Below are positions 1 through 5,406 of a stretch of 5,406 nt of DNA, piece after piece. The notes under the pieces are model-generated. The model ran no database searches and had not been told where the DNA came from. It saw only the letters and a program-made list of their open reading frames with translations. Made by a program: the position numbers and the translations under genes. The stretch spans positions 1 to 5,406 of the forward strand of contig DBFZTP010000084.1 in assembly GCA_048520025.1 (NCBI GenBank), read 5' to 3'. Position 1 is the first letter of the stretch. The number at the start of each line of letters is the position of its first letter. Source of the DNA: Aphodousia sp048520025. Its GTDB lineage: Bacteria > Pseudomonadota > Gammaproteobacteria > Burkholderiales > Burkholderiaceae_F.

Positions 1-19
1 CTATCCCTTTGATTTCTCA

Positions 20-1021
20 TTAAATTAATTTTTTAGCGGATTGGTATAAGGCGCTCGCTTGGAGTTCATCCCAAGTCAAAGCTTCGCCCATCGGTGCCAA
101 GCGCTTGACACGCGAGGCGCGCTCAGCCGTATCCGTAAAGGTTAAGTTGTCCAGCAATTCGTCCGTTGCGGCAAAGTCGTTACAGATAATGAGCATATCG
201 CAGCCTGCGTCTAACGCCATTTGAGCACGTTCAACGACGCTACCCACACCGACGGCCCCCTTCATGGATAAATCATCCGAGAAAACAACACCGGCAAACT
301 TTAAATCGTCACGCAAGACTTTCTTTAACCAGTGTGAAGAAAAGCCGGCGGGTTTGTCGTCAATGGCCGTATACAAAACATGCGCTGCCATCACAGAGTC
401 CAATGCCGTGGACATCCAACGATAGGGCTTTAAGTCGGCAAACAACAAACGTTCAAAGGGACGCTCATCAACGGGCAACTCTAAGTGGCTGTCGGCCTTC
501 ACCCAACCGTGACCGGGGAAGTGCTTGCCACAGTTACTCATACCGGCTTGACGCAAACCTTGAACAATCCCTAAGGCCAATTGCGTGACCAATTGAGGAT
601 TGTGACTAAAGGCACGATGACCGATGATTTCACTGCGTTGGAAATTGATGTCTAAGCACGGAGCGAACGTGAAGTCCACACCACTGGCGCGAAGTTCAGA
701 GGCCATCACGTAGCCCGTTGCCATGGCAGCCATCAAAGTGGATTCGGGAGAATCAATCCAGCGTTGACCCAAAGTGGCCATGGCCGGAATTTCCGTAAAA
801 CCTTCACGGAAACGTTGCACGCGACCACCTTCATGGTCTACCGCAATCAAAACACCTTCTTTAATGGCATGAATCTCATCGCACAGGGCTTTGAGTTGCT
901 CACGACTTTCGTAGTTGCGCGTAAACAAAATCACCATCCCGCAAAGCGGATGAGCAATGCGACGACGGTCGGCGTCGGTTAATTTCGTACCTTCAATGTC
1001 CAATACTAAGGGACCCATCAT
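20..1021 (-). CDS. nagZ: Beta-N-acetylhexosaminidase NagZ (GH3 family)
   Basis: NagZ is a cytoplasmic glycoside hydrolase family 3 enzyme that removes N-acetylglucosamine from GlcNAc-anhydro-muropeptides during peptidoglycan recycling. The 333-residue product matches the family length (about 340 in E. coli) and has no signal peptide, as expected. Visible motifs are DHEGGRVQRF (62-71), KHFPGHG (166-172), the loop with the catalytic Asp177-His179 pair (ADSH), and FSDDLSMKGA (247-256), whose first aspartate, D249, is the expected nucleophile. DAGCDML (271-277) is also typical. The reading frame opens upstream with a TTG at 1027, but GAGGAA (1028-1033) would be only one base-step from it, whereas it lies 6 nt from the ATG at 1021, so that ATG is chosen; a second ATG follows directly at 1018. 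It is the last complete gene of the cluster, 17 nt after acpS, and ends in tandem stops TAA-TGA. Family assignment is very secure; start is fairly secure. Confidence 0.96.
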   Translation of the reverse strand: MMGPLVLDIEGTKLTDADRRRIAHPLCGMVILFTRNYESREQLKALCDEIHAIKEGVLIAVDHEGGRVQRFREGFTEIPAMATLGQRWIDSPESTLMAAMATGYVMASELRASGVDFTFAPCLDINFQRSEIIGHRAFSHNPQLVTQLALGIVQGLRQAGMSNCGKHFPGHGWVKADSHLELPVDERPFERLLFADLKPYRWMSTALDSVMAAHVLYTAIDDKPAGFSSHWLKKVLRDDLKFAGVVFSDDLSMKGAVGVGSVVERAQMALDAGCDMLIICNDFAATDELLDNLTFTDTAERASRVKRLAPMGEALTWDELQASALYQSAKKLI

Positions 1022-1027
1022 TTTCAA

Positions 1028-1033
1028 TTCCTC
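1028..1033 (-). promoter_or_regulatory. Ribosome binding site of nagZ
   Basis: Read on the minus strand this is GAGGAA, 6 nt before the ATG at 1021 in the short acpS-nagZ gap. It decides the start: the in-frame TTG at 1027 directly abuts it and is too close to be used. Confidence 0.75.
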
Positions 1034-1038
1034 AAATC

Positions 1039-1434
1039 TTAGAAACGCTTTTCAGCCACAGCAAAAGCCGCTACCACGTTTTTTTCATCCGTAATGGAAA
1101 CGTGCACAAAAATCCCCTCTTCCTGAAGGCGATCTTTAAGCTCTCCTTTAAAAAGCACCATCGGAGCGCCGGAGGCATTGTGAAGAATTTCCATCGCATG
1201 GAAACTCACCTCAGCCGTGATCCCCGTTCCAAGGGCTTTGGAGATGGCTTCTTTAACGGCCCAACGAGAGGCTAAAAACGCATGCAATCGTTCTTCACCC
1301 AAAGCTTTACGTTTATTAAAAAGCGGAAGCTCTTCTGTTGTTAAGATGCGATGGACAAAGCGCTCACCGTGCTTTTCATACACGTCGGCAACGCGCTTGA
1401 GTTCTACAACATCGCAACCGATTCCTGAAATCAT
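1039..1434 (-). CDS. acpS: Holo-[acyl-carrier-protein] synthase AcpS
   Basis: AcpS transfers the 4'-phosphopantetheine arm of coenzyme A to a serine of acyl carrier protein, converting apo-ACP to the active form needed for fatty acid and phospholipid synthesis. At 131 residues it has the normal length of the small, trimeric AcpS-type phosphopantetheinyl transferases. The N-terminal GIGCDVVEL (4-12) supplies the metal-binding Asp8; FLASRWAVKEAISKALGTGI (53-72) is the family signature with the second metal ligand Glu62; HVSITDEKNVVAAFAV (111-126) is the conserved C-terminal strand. The ATG overlaps the pdxJ stop as ATGA and is preceded by AAGGA with 6-nt spacing, so the start is well supported and translation is probably coupled to pdxJ. 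The pdxJ-acpS pairing is common in proteobacteria. The cytoplasmic location is inferred from the absence of a signal or membrane segment. Confidence 0.97.
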   Translation of the reverse strand: MISGIGCDVVELKRVADVYEKHGERFVHRILTTEELPLFNKRKALGEERLHAFLASRWAVKEAISKALGTGITAEVSFHAMEILHNASGAPMVLFKGELKDRLQEEGIFVHVSITDEKNVVAAFAVAEKRF

Positions 1435-2192
1435 TCACTGTCCTTAATTCGTTGATGAGCACGATCCAAAATCGCCACATAACGACGAATCGTCTCTGCC
1501 ATACCGTAACGCAAGGCTTCTGCCGTTAAAGCATGACCGATGGAGACTTCGTCAATGTAGCGACAGGCCACCAACAAAGCTTCCAAGTTATCCAAATTTA
1601 AATCGTGACCGGCGTTCACCCCAAGTCCGGCTTCGTGAGCGGCACGAGCCGCAGCCGCATAACGGGCCAGAACCTTTTCTTCGTCTGCCGTGCCATAGGC
1701 CTTGGCATAGCCTTCGGTATAAAGTTCTACGCGATCAGCACCCAAAGCTTTGGCCTTCACCATTTCGGAGGGTTCAGGGTCCAAGAAAAGACTCACGCGA
1801 ACACCGGCGGCTTTGGCTTTTTCAATCAAAGGCTTCACACGCTCGCCGTCAACATCCAAATTAAAGCCGTGGTCAGAGGTCTTTTGTCCTTCTTGATCGG
1901 GCACAAACGTCGCTTGATGCGGACGAGTAGCTAAAACATGATCCATCAAATTATGAAAAGGGTTGCCTTCGATGTTGTACTCGGCGCCAGGGAAAGCCTT
2001 TACAACTTCAGCTAAAGGAGCGACGTCGCTAGCACGAATATGACGTTGATCGGGGCGCGGATGCACGGTTAAACCTGCAGCGCCATTTTCAAGCGCAATA
2101 CGACCAAACTCGCAAGGTGACGGGTTACCGTCATCGCGTGCATTACGGATCAAAGCAATCTTATTGAGGTTCACAGACAGTTTGGTCTTCAT
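1431..2192 (-). CDS. pdxJ: Pyridoxine 5'-phosphate synthase PdxJ, divergent subfamily
   Basis: PdxJ condenses 1-deoxy-D-xylulose 5-phosphate with 3-amino-2-oxopropyl phosphate to make pyridoxine 5'-phosphate, the last ring-forming step of the DXP-dependent vitamin B6 pathway, in the cytoplasm. The 253-residue length fits this (beta/alpha)8-barrel family. Conserved landmarks are VNLNKIALIRNAR (7-19), TVHPRPDQRHI (42-52, with His44, Arg46, His51), YNIEG (72-76, catalytic-position Glu75), VSLFLDP (133-139), VELYTEGYA (155-163), GVNAGH (191-196) and EVSIGHAL (215-222). Many motifs differ from the textbook E. coli-type enzyme (NIDH, HLREDRRHI, NLE, VPEKRxExTTEGGL, ELNIGHA); here they read NLNK, HPRPDQRHI, NIEG, VPDQEGQKTSDHG and EVSIGHA. 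This resembles a subfamily I recall from Bacteroidetes and some proteobacteria. The ATG has AAAGGAA about 8 nt upstream; the stop overlaps acpS by 4 nt. Family call is secure; the subfamily attribution is from memory. Confidence 0.95.
   Translation of the reverse strand: MKTKLSVNLNKIALIRNARDDGNPSPCEFGRIALENGAAGLTVHPRPDQRHIRASDVAPLAEVVKAFPGAEYNIEGNPFHNLMDHVLATRPHQATFVPDQEGQKTSDHGFNLDVDGERVKPLIEKAKAAGVRVSLFLDPEPSEMVKAKALGADRVELYTEGYAKAYGTADEEKVLARYAAAARAAHEAGLGVNAGHDLNLDNLEALLVACRYIDEVSIGHALTAEALRYGMAETIRRYVAILDRAHQRIKDSE
1441..1445 (-). promoter_or_regulatory. Ribosome binding site of acpS
   Basis: AAGGA on the minus strand, 6 nt before the acpS ATG at 1434. It lies inside the last codons of pdxJ, so acpS initiation takes place within sequence being read by ribosomes finishing pdxJ. 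Confidence 0.7.
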
Positions 2193-2201
2193 AGGAGCTA
2201 T

Positions 2202-2206
2202 TCCTT
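2202..2206 (-). promoter_or_regulatory. Ribosome binding site of pdxJ
   Basis: AAGGA within an A-rich run on the minus strand, 9 nt before the pdxJ ATG at 2192, in the 17-nt gap after recO. The spacing is slightly long but acceptable. Confidence 0.6.
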
Positions 2207-2209
2207 TTT

Positions 2210-2926
2210 TTAAAGTCGTTTATATTCTTGCAAAATGCGGCGAGTGTTAAGGGGTTTGTCGCCTACATAATGCGTAATCATCGGTCGCAAAAGCTTCTTT
2301 GCAAACGACAATGTTTCGGGATCTGAGAAATCACGACGGCGAAGTCGATCAATCATCTCGGTTGAAATCACAAGGTGCGAATTGGAATCAAATCGGCGTT
2401 GAGCGATGGGTTTTAATTCTTCCCCATCCCAAAACCAGGGTTCGTCACTTTCAGGCAATCCGTAGCCCAATGCCGTCATTAAATCCAACTCAAATGTTCT
2501 TAAAGCCACTTCATGACTTTGATCACTTTGAGCAAGGTTCTTTAATACTTCAACGTACGAGCCGAAAAGACCGTCCAGGGGATCTTCCCGCACCAAGAGT
2601 CTCACCAAGAGCTCATTGATGTAAAAACCTGAGAAAAGCGCCTCCCCTTCAATCGGGAAAAAGCCACCCATCCACTGAGCTTTGGATAGATTCTTAACGT
2701 CATTTTGACCGGTATAGGAAATTTTTAAGGGAGAAAATGGAGTCAAAATGCCTCGAAAGTGGCTCGACGGCCGTTTGGCACCACGCGCAACCGCCACGAC
2801 TTTGCCATGCGTTAACGTAAAAAACTCCACTAGGAGACTGGTTTCTTTCCAGTCCCACGTTTGAAGCACAAACGCCGCATCATCCATGACGCGGCGATTG
2901 TGGGAGTGTTCCGTGGTGTTTACCAT
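2210..2926 (-). CDS. recO: DNA repair protein RecO
   Basis: RecO works with RecR (and RecF) to load RecA on SSB-coated single-stranded DNA in the RecFOR pathway of gap repair and recombination, and it can anneal complementary strands. The 238-residue protein shows the N-terminal OB-fold region (about 15-90: AFVLQTWDWKETSLLVEFFT, then GKVVAVARGAKRPSS at 41-55), followed by the helical part with GEALFSGFYINELLVRLL (94-111) and REDP (113-116), and the FELDLMTALGYGLP segment (145-158) typical of the family. The protein contains no cysteine, so the four-cysteine zinc site of some RecO proteins is absent. The chosen ATG has only a weak AAGAG 5 nt upstream and lies 8 nt after the era stop, suggesting coupling. 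Met14 (ATG at 2887) would align with the shorter E. coli N terminus but has no visible ribosome binding site. Family call is secure; the exact start is less so. Confidence 0.93.
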   Translation of the reverse strand: MVNTTEHSHNRRVMDDAAFVLQTWDWKETSLLVEFFTLTHGKVVAVARGAKRPSSHFRGILTPFSPLKISYTGQNDVKNLSKAQWMGGFFPIEGEALFSGFYINELLVRLLVREDPLDGLFGSYVEVLKNLAQSDQSHEVALRTFELDLMTALGYGLPESDEPWFWDGEELKPIAQRRFDSNSHLVISTEMIDRLRRRDFSDPETLSFAKKLLRPMITHYVGDKPLNTRRILQEYKRL

Positions 2927-2934
2927 TCAAACTC

Positions 2935-3828
2935 TTATTCGTAGCCCAAGGTCTTTAATGCTCGAGCATCGTCGTTCCAGCCCTTACGGACTCGAACCCA
3001 AACTTCCAAATAGACTTGCTTACCCAACATTTCGGCAATGTCCATACGGGCCAGGCGCGAGATTTCACGCAATTTTTCACCGGCCGCACCAATCACAATG
3101 CCCTTATGAGCATCGCGCTCAACAATGAGGGTGGCAATGATTTCTGCCTTCTTACCCTCTTCTTGCCACTTATCAATCGTCACGGCAATACCGTAAGGCA
3201 ATTCGTCACCCAACAAACGGAAGGCCTTTTCACGAATGATTTCACTGGCTAAGAAGCGCGGTGATTTATCGGTATAAATTTCCGGATCAAAGAACGGCGG
3301 ATTTTCCGGCAAGAGCTTCTCGATTTCGGCCATCAAATCGGGCACTTGACGACCCTTTTCAGCCGAGACCGGCACAATGCTCGTAAACGGGAACTTTTCC
3401 ATGGATTGAGCCATCAAGGGCAACAACTCATCACGTTGCTTCATGAGGTCAACCTTGTTGATCACCAAGATAACATTCTTGGCATCTTTATTGATCAACT
3501 GCAAAACCTTTTCGTCTTCGGCGCGCCAACCGGAGCTCTCAATCAAGAGCACAACCACATCCGTATCGCTCAAAGTCGAACGAACGGAGCGATTCATACC
3601 ACGAATCAACGCATTGCCGTGCTTGGTTTGAAAGCCCGGGGTATCAACGAAAACGAACTGAGCCGTTTCACTGGAGACGACACCCAAAACACGGTTACGC
3701 GTCGTTTGCGGCTTCTTACTCGTAATACTGACTTTTTCACCGATCATGGTGTTGATCAAGGTGCTCTTACCCACGTTGGGGCGACCGACCACGGCAATAT
3801 AGCCGCAACGGAAATTAGGTTTATCCAT
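2935..3828 (-). CDS. era: GTPase Era (ribosome assembly, KH domain)
   Basis: Era is an essential-type Ras-like GTPase that binds the 3' end of 16S rRNA and assists 30S subunit maturation, acting in the cytoplasm and at the membrane. The 297-residue protein is close to E. coli Era (301). The GTPase domain carries G1 GRPNVGKST (15-23), the switch region QTTRNRV (41-47), G3 DTPG (62-65), G4 NKVD (124-127) and G5 VSAEKG (154-159). The C-terminal KH domain (about 195-297) contains the nucleic-acid-binding loop VIGAAGEKL (245-253) and ends in LEVWVRVRKGW, a typical Era finish. The frame opens further upstream with a TTG at 3855, but that extension covers rnc's tail and has no ribosome binding site, while a strong AGGGGG stands 6 nt before the ATG at 3828. 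With that start, era overlaps rnc by 8 nt. Pairing with RNase III fits a shared role in rRNA maturation. Confidence 0.97.
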   Translation of the reverse strand: MDKPNFRCGYIAVVGRPNVGKSTLINTMIGEKVSITSKKPQTTRNRVLGVVSSETAQFVFVDTPGFQTKHGNALIRGMNRSVRSTLSDTDVVVLLIESSGWRAEDEKVLQLINKDAKNVILVINKVDLMKQRDELLPLMAQSMEKFPFTSIVPVSAEKGRQVPDLMAEIEKLLPENPPFFDPEIYTDKSPRFLASEIIREKAFRLLGDELPYGIAVTIDKWQEEGKKAEIIATLIVERDAHKGIVIGAAGEKLREISRLARMDIAEMLGKQVYLEVWVRVRKGWNDDARALKTLGYE

Positions 3829-4528
3829 GGTGTGCCCCCTTTTTCTTGGCAGCAAAATGTTCTTCAGCCATACTCAATGCAACCTTAGCAGCTGCCTGTT
3901 CTGCCATGCGGCGACTCTTACCGATCCCACGCACAGCGATATTTAACTTCTTGATTTGGCATTCGGTTTCAAACGTTTGATCGTGCGCTGCACCTCGAAC
4001 GTCAATCACGTGATACTCGGGCAGGCCTAAGTGGTGCGCTTGCAAGAATTCTTGCAATAAAGTCTTACTGTCTTTGCCCATACGCTCAGGCGTTAATTGT
4101 GAGAGTACCGGTTCATAAAGACGAAGAATCACGCGCTTGGCAGCATCAAAACCGCTCTCGGTCATGATGGCGCCGAAAATGGCTTCCATCGCATCGGACT
4201 GAATCGAAGGACGATGAGCGCCCCCCGTTTTCATCTCACCTTCACCTAAACGAAGGTAGTCCGACAAAACCAAACGGTTGGCAATTTCAGCCAAGGCATC
4301 TTGGCAGACCAAGTTGGCTCGAACGCGCGACAAAGACCCTTCATTGAAGTGGGAGTCACGCAAAAAGAGCGCTTGACCAATCACGCAATTTAAGACGGAG
4401 TCGCCCAAAAACTCAAGACGTTCATTGTTTTCTGCACCAAACGAACGGTGCGTGACAGCGCGCTTGAGCAAGCTTTTGTTTTGGAAGACGTAATCAATTT
4501 TTGCTTCCAAACTCTCTAACGGCAACAT
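3821..4528 (-). CDS. rnc: Ribonuclease III
   Basis: RNase III cuts double-stranded RNA, releasing the 16S and 23S rRNA precursors and processing various mRNAs; it acts as a cytoplasmic homodimer with Mg2+. The 235-residue length is close to E. coli's 226. The catalytic domain (about 5-145) has the signature NERLEFLGDS (35-44), giving metal-binding Glu39 and Asp43, and SDAMEAIFGA (111-120), giving Asp112 and Glu115, so the full catalytic set is present. The double-stranded RNA-binding domain (about 153-221) runs from DSKTLLQEFLQ to the helix AEQAAAKVALSMA (209-221). A short lysine- and histidine-containing tail (KKKGAHHG) follows, and its codons double as the era translation signal. The ATG has TAAGGAG 7 nt upstream, part of which is the lepB stop codon. 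Both family and start are secure. Confidence 0.97.
   Translation of the reverse strand: MLPLESLEAKIDYVFQNKSLLKRAVTHRSFGAENNERLEFLGDSVLNCVIGQALFLRDSHFNEGSLSRVRANLVCQDALAEIANRLVLSDYLRLGEGEMKTGGAHRPSIQSDAMEAIFGAIMTESGFDAAKRVILRLYEPVLSQLTPERMGKDSKTLLQEFLQAHHLGLPEYHVIDVRGAAHDQTFETECQIKKLNIAVRGIGKSRRMAEQAAAKVALSMAEEHFAAKKKGAHHG
3835..3840 (-). promoter_or_regulatory. Ribosome binding site of era inside rnc
   Basis: AGGGGG on the minus strand, 6 nt before the ATG at 3828 and embedded in the last lysine and glycine codons of rnc. It decides between this ATG and the upstream in-frame TTG at 3855, and places era initiation within the rnc reading frame. Confidence 0.7.
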
Positions 4529-4535
4529 GTGTACT

Positions 4536-4542
4536 CTCCTTA
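4536..4542 (-). promoter_or_regulatory. Ribosome binding site of rnc, sharing bases with the lepB stop
   Basis: TAAGGAG on the minus strand, 7 nt before the rnc ATG at 4528. Its first three bases are the TAA stop of lepB, so termination of lepB and initiation of rnc occur at nearly the same place, favouring coupled translation. Confidence 0.8.
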
Positions 4543-5406
4543 TTTGAGCGAACCGATGCGGGTCAAATCGCTAAAGTTCAACCAAATAAAGAAGGCCCGG
4601 CCCACAAGGTCTTCGCGAGGCACAAAGCCCCAGAAGCGGCTATCGGCAGAATTGTCTCGGTTATCCCCCATCATGAAGTAATAACCTTGCGGTACCTTGC
4701 AAACAAGGTCTCCGCGACTGTACACACAATGTTCCAACCCGTTATGACCGTACACAGGACGAGCCATCGAGGGCATCTTCGGATTTTCAATCATTGCGTG
4801 CTTGACGCCATTTAACGTTTCTTCGTACTTCGTAAAGTCGGTGTACGTGTCTTTATCAAAGAACGTACCGTCTTCGACCTTGCCTTGAAGTTCGCCGTTA
4901 ACATAAAGATTTTTACCAACGTAGCGGATTTCGTCGCCCGGTACACCGACAACGCGCTTAATAAAGTCAACGTTTCGATCAAGCGGATACTTGAAAACAA
5001 CAATTTCGCCACGCTTGGGTTCCGCACCTTCGGTAATTTGCCAATTCAAAACCGGGAACTTCATACCGTATTCATATTTATTGACCGCAATAAAGTCACC
5101 CACATGCAAAGTCGGCAACATCGAGCCCGACGGAATACGGAAGGGTTCAACAATGAAAGAGCGAACAATAAACACACAGAAAATGACCGGGAACAAAGCA
5201 CCCGTCCACTCCATCCATTTCGGTTGCGAAGCTAACTTGTTGTACAAACTTTGGCTCTCACCGATCACGCTGATATCGCCGCGGTCAATGGCCGTACGGT
5301 TATCTTCGTCAAATTGAGCAACAGCAGCCTTGGCACGCTTAATGCGATCCGGTGCCCACTTAAACTTGTCGAGAACCCAAAGAATCCCCGTGACAATCGT
5401 CAGCAC
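4540..5406 (-). CDS. lepB: Signal peptidase I LepB (N terminus cut by window edge)
   Basis: LepB is the membrane-bound serine protease that removes signal peptides from exported proteins, using a Ser-Lys dyad on the periplasmic side. The 288 visible residues include most of a first hydrophobic segment (about 1-13), a charged cytoplasmic loop (14-65), a second membrane segment (about 68-85), then the catalytic domain: box B IPSGSMLPTL (91-100) with nucleophile Ser95, box D DFIKRVVGVPGD (147-158) with general base Lys150, and box E GDNRDNSADSRFWG (247-260). Cys227 and Cys236 flank a loop as in the E. coli enzyme's cysteine pair. The C-terminal end FFIWLNFSDLTRIGS looks betaproteobacterial. The first visible codon is GTG at the edge, but the first membrane segment would be too short, so the true start probably lies a few codons beyond 5406. 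It stands first in this cluster and by convention follows lepA, which is not visible here. Confidence 0.96.
   Translation of the reverse strand: MLTIVTGILWVLDKFKWAPDRIKRAKAAVAQFDEDNRTAIDRGDISVIGESQSLYNKLASQPKWMEWTGALFPVIFCVFIVRSFIVEPFRIPSGSMLPTLHVGDFIAVNKYEYGMKFPVLNWQITEGAEPKRGEIVVFKYPLDRNVDFIKRVVGVPGDEIRYVGKNLYVNGELQGKVEDGTFFDKDTYTDFTKYEETLNGVKHAMIENPKMPSMARPVYGHNGLEHCVYSRGDLVCKVPQGYYFMMGDNRDNSADSRFWGFVPREDLVGRAFFIWLNFSDLTRIGSLK

Noticed and set aside
1..20. ATG at position 20 overlapping the nagZ stop as the start of a further gene
   Set aside because: Only six codons are visible and no ribosome binding site precedes it, so a CDS call is not supportable.
23..35. A/T-rich run at the end of nagZ that could suggest a terminator
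   Set aside because: It lies within the last nagZ codons and has no GC-rich inverted repeat before it.
1605..1934. A 109-codon plus-strand open frame opposite pdxJ
   Set aside because: It is antisense to a conserved enzyme and has no recognisable motif or translation signal.
3346..3888. A 180-codon open frame on the plus strand opposite era and the end of rnc
   Set aside because: It lies antisense to two clear, conserved genes, has no evident ribosome binding site and shows no recognisable domain; it is best explained as a shadow of the codon bias of the opposite strand.
4501..5317. Several plus-strand open frames opposite lepB and one minus-strand frame within it
   Set aside because: All overlap the unmistakable LepB catalytic domain, none has family-like motifs, and they are mutually overlapping.
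1..5406. A hidden novel system, mobile element, CRISPR array or phage remnant
   Set aside because: The window is filled by seven conserved housekeeping genes with gaps of at most 17 nt; no direct repeats, terminal inverted repeats, transposase or integrase motifs were seen.

Overview
The window is a single, almost intergenic-free stretch of a bacterial chromosome in which every gene lies on the minus strand, so transcription runs from right to left. In transcription order the genes are lepB (5' end cut by the right edge), rnc, era, recO, pdxJ, acpS and nagZ. Junctions are very tight: 11 nt between lepB and rnc, an 8-nt overlap of rnc and era, 8 nt between era and recO, 17 nt between recO and pdxJ, a 4-nt ATGA overlap of pdxJ and acpS, and 17 nt between acpS and nagZ. 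No terminator, tRNA, mobile element, CRISPR array or long intergenic region is visible. The simplest reading is one polycistronic housekeeping operon that enters from beyond position 5406 and may continue past position 1.

The gene order is the one I associate with Burkholderiales/betaproteobacteria (usually lepA-lepB-rnc-era-recO-pdxJ-acpS-nagZ). The C-terminal sequences of LepB (FFIWLNFSDLTRIGS) and Era (LEVWVRVRKGW...LGYE) also look betaproteobacterial. Base composition is close to half G+C by eye, low for most Burkholderiales, which would suit a host-associated lineage such as the Sutterellaceae. That placement is inference from memory and not a database result.

Region by region: 4540-5406 encodes signal peptidase I (protein export). 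3821-4528 encodes RNase III and 2935-3828 the Era GTPase, which together serve rRNA processing and 30S assembly. 2210-2926 encodes RecO (recombinational repair), 1431-2192 pyridoxine 5'-phosphate synthase (vitamin B6), 1039-1434 holo-ACP synthase (activates the fatty-acid carrier protein), and 20-1021 the cytoplasmic beta-hexosaminidase NagZ (peptidoglycan recycling). The cluster thus links envelope biogenesis, ribosome maturation, repair and cofactor supply.

Two starts were shortened on the evidence of ribosome binding sites: nagZ begins at the ATG at 1021 and not an upstream TTG, and era begins at the ATG at 3828 and not a TTG at 3855. The most notable point is that PdxJ carries motifs of a divergent subfamily and not those of the canonical E. 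coli/Bordetella-type enzyme. I found no sign of a novel biological system; this is largely an ordinary conserved region.
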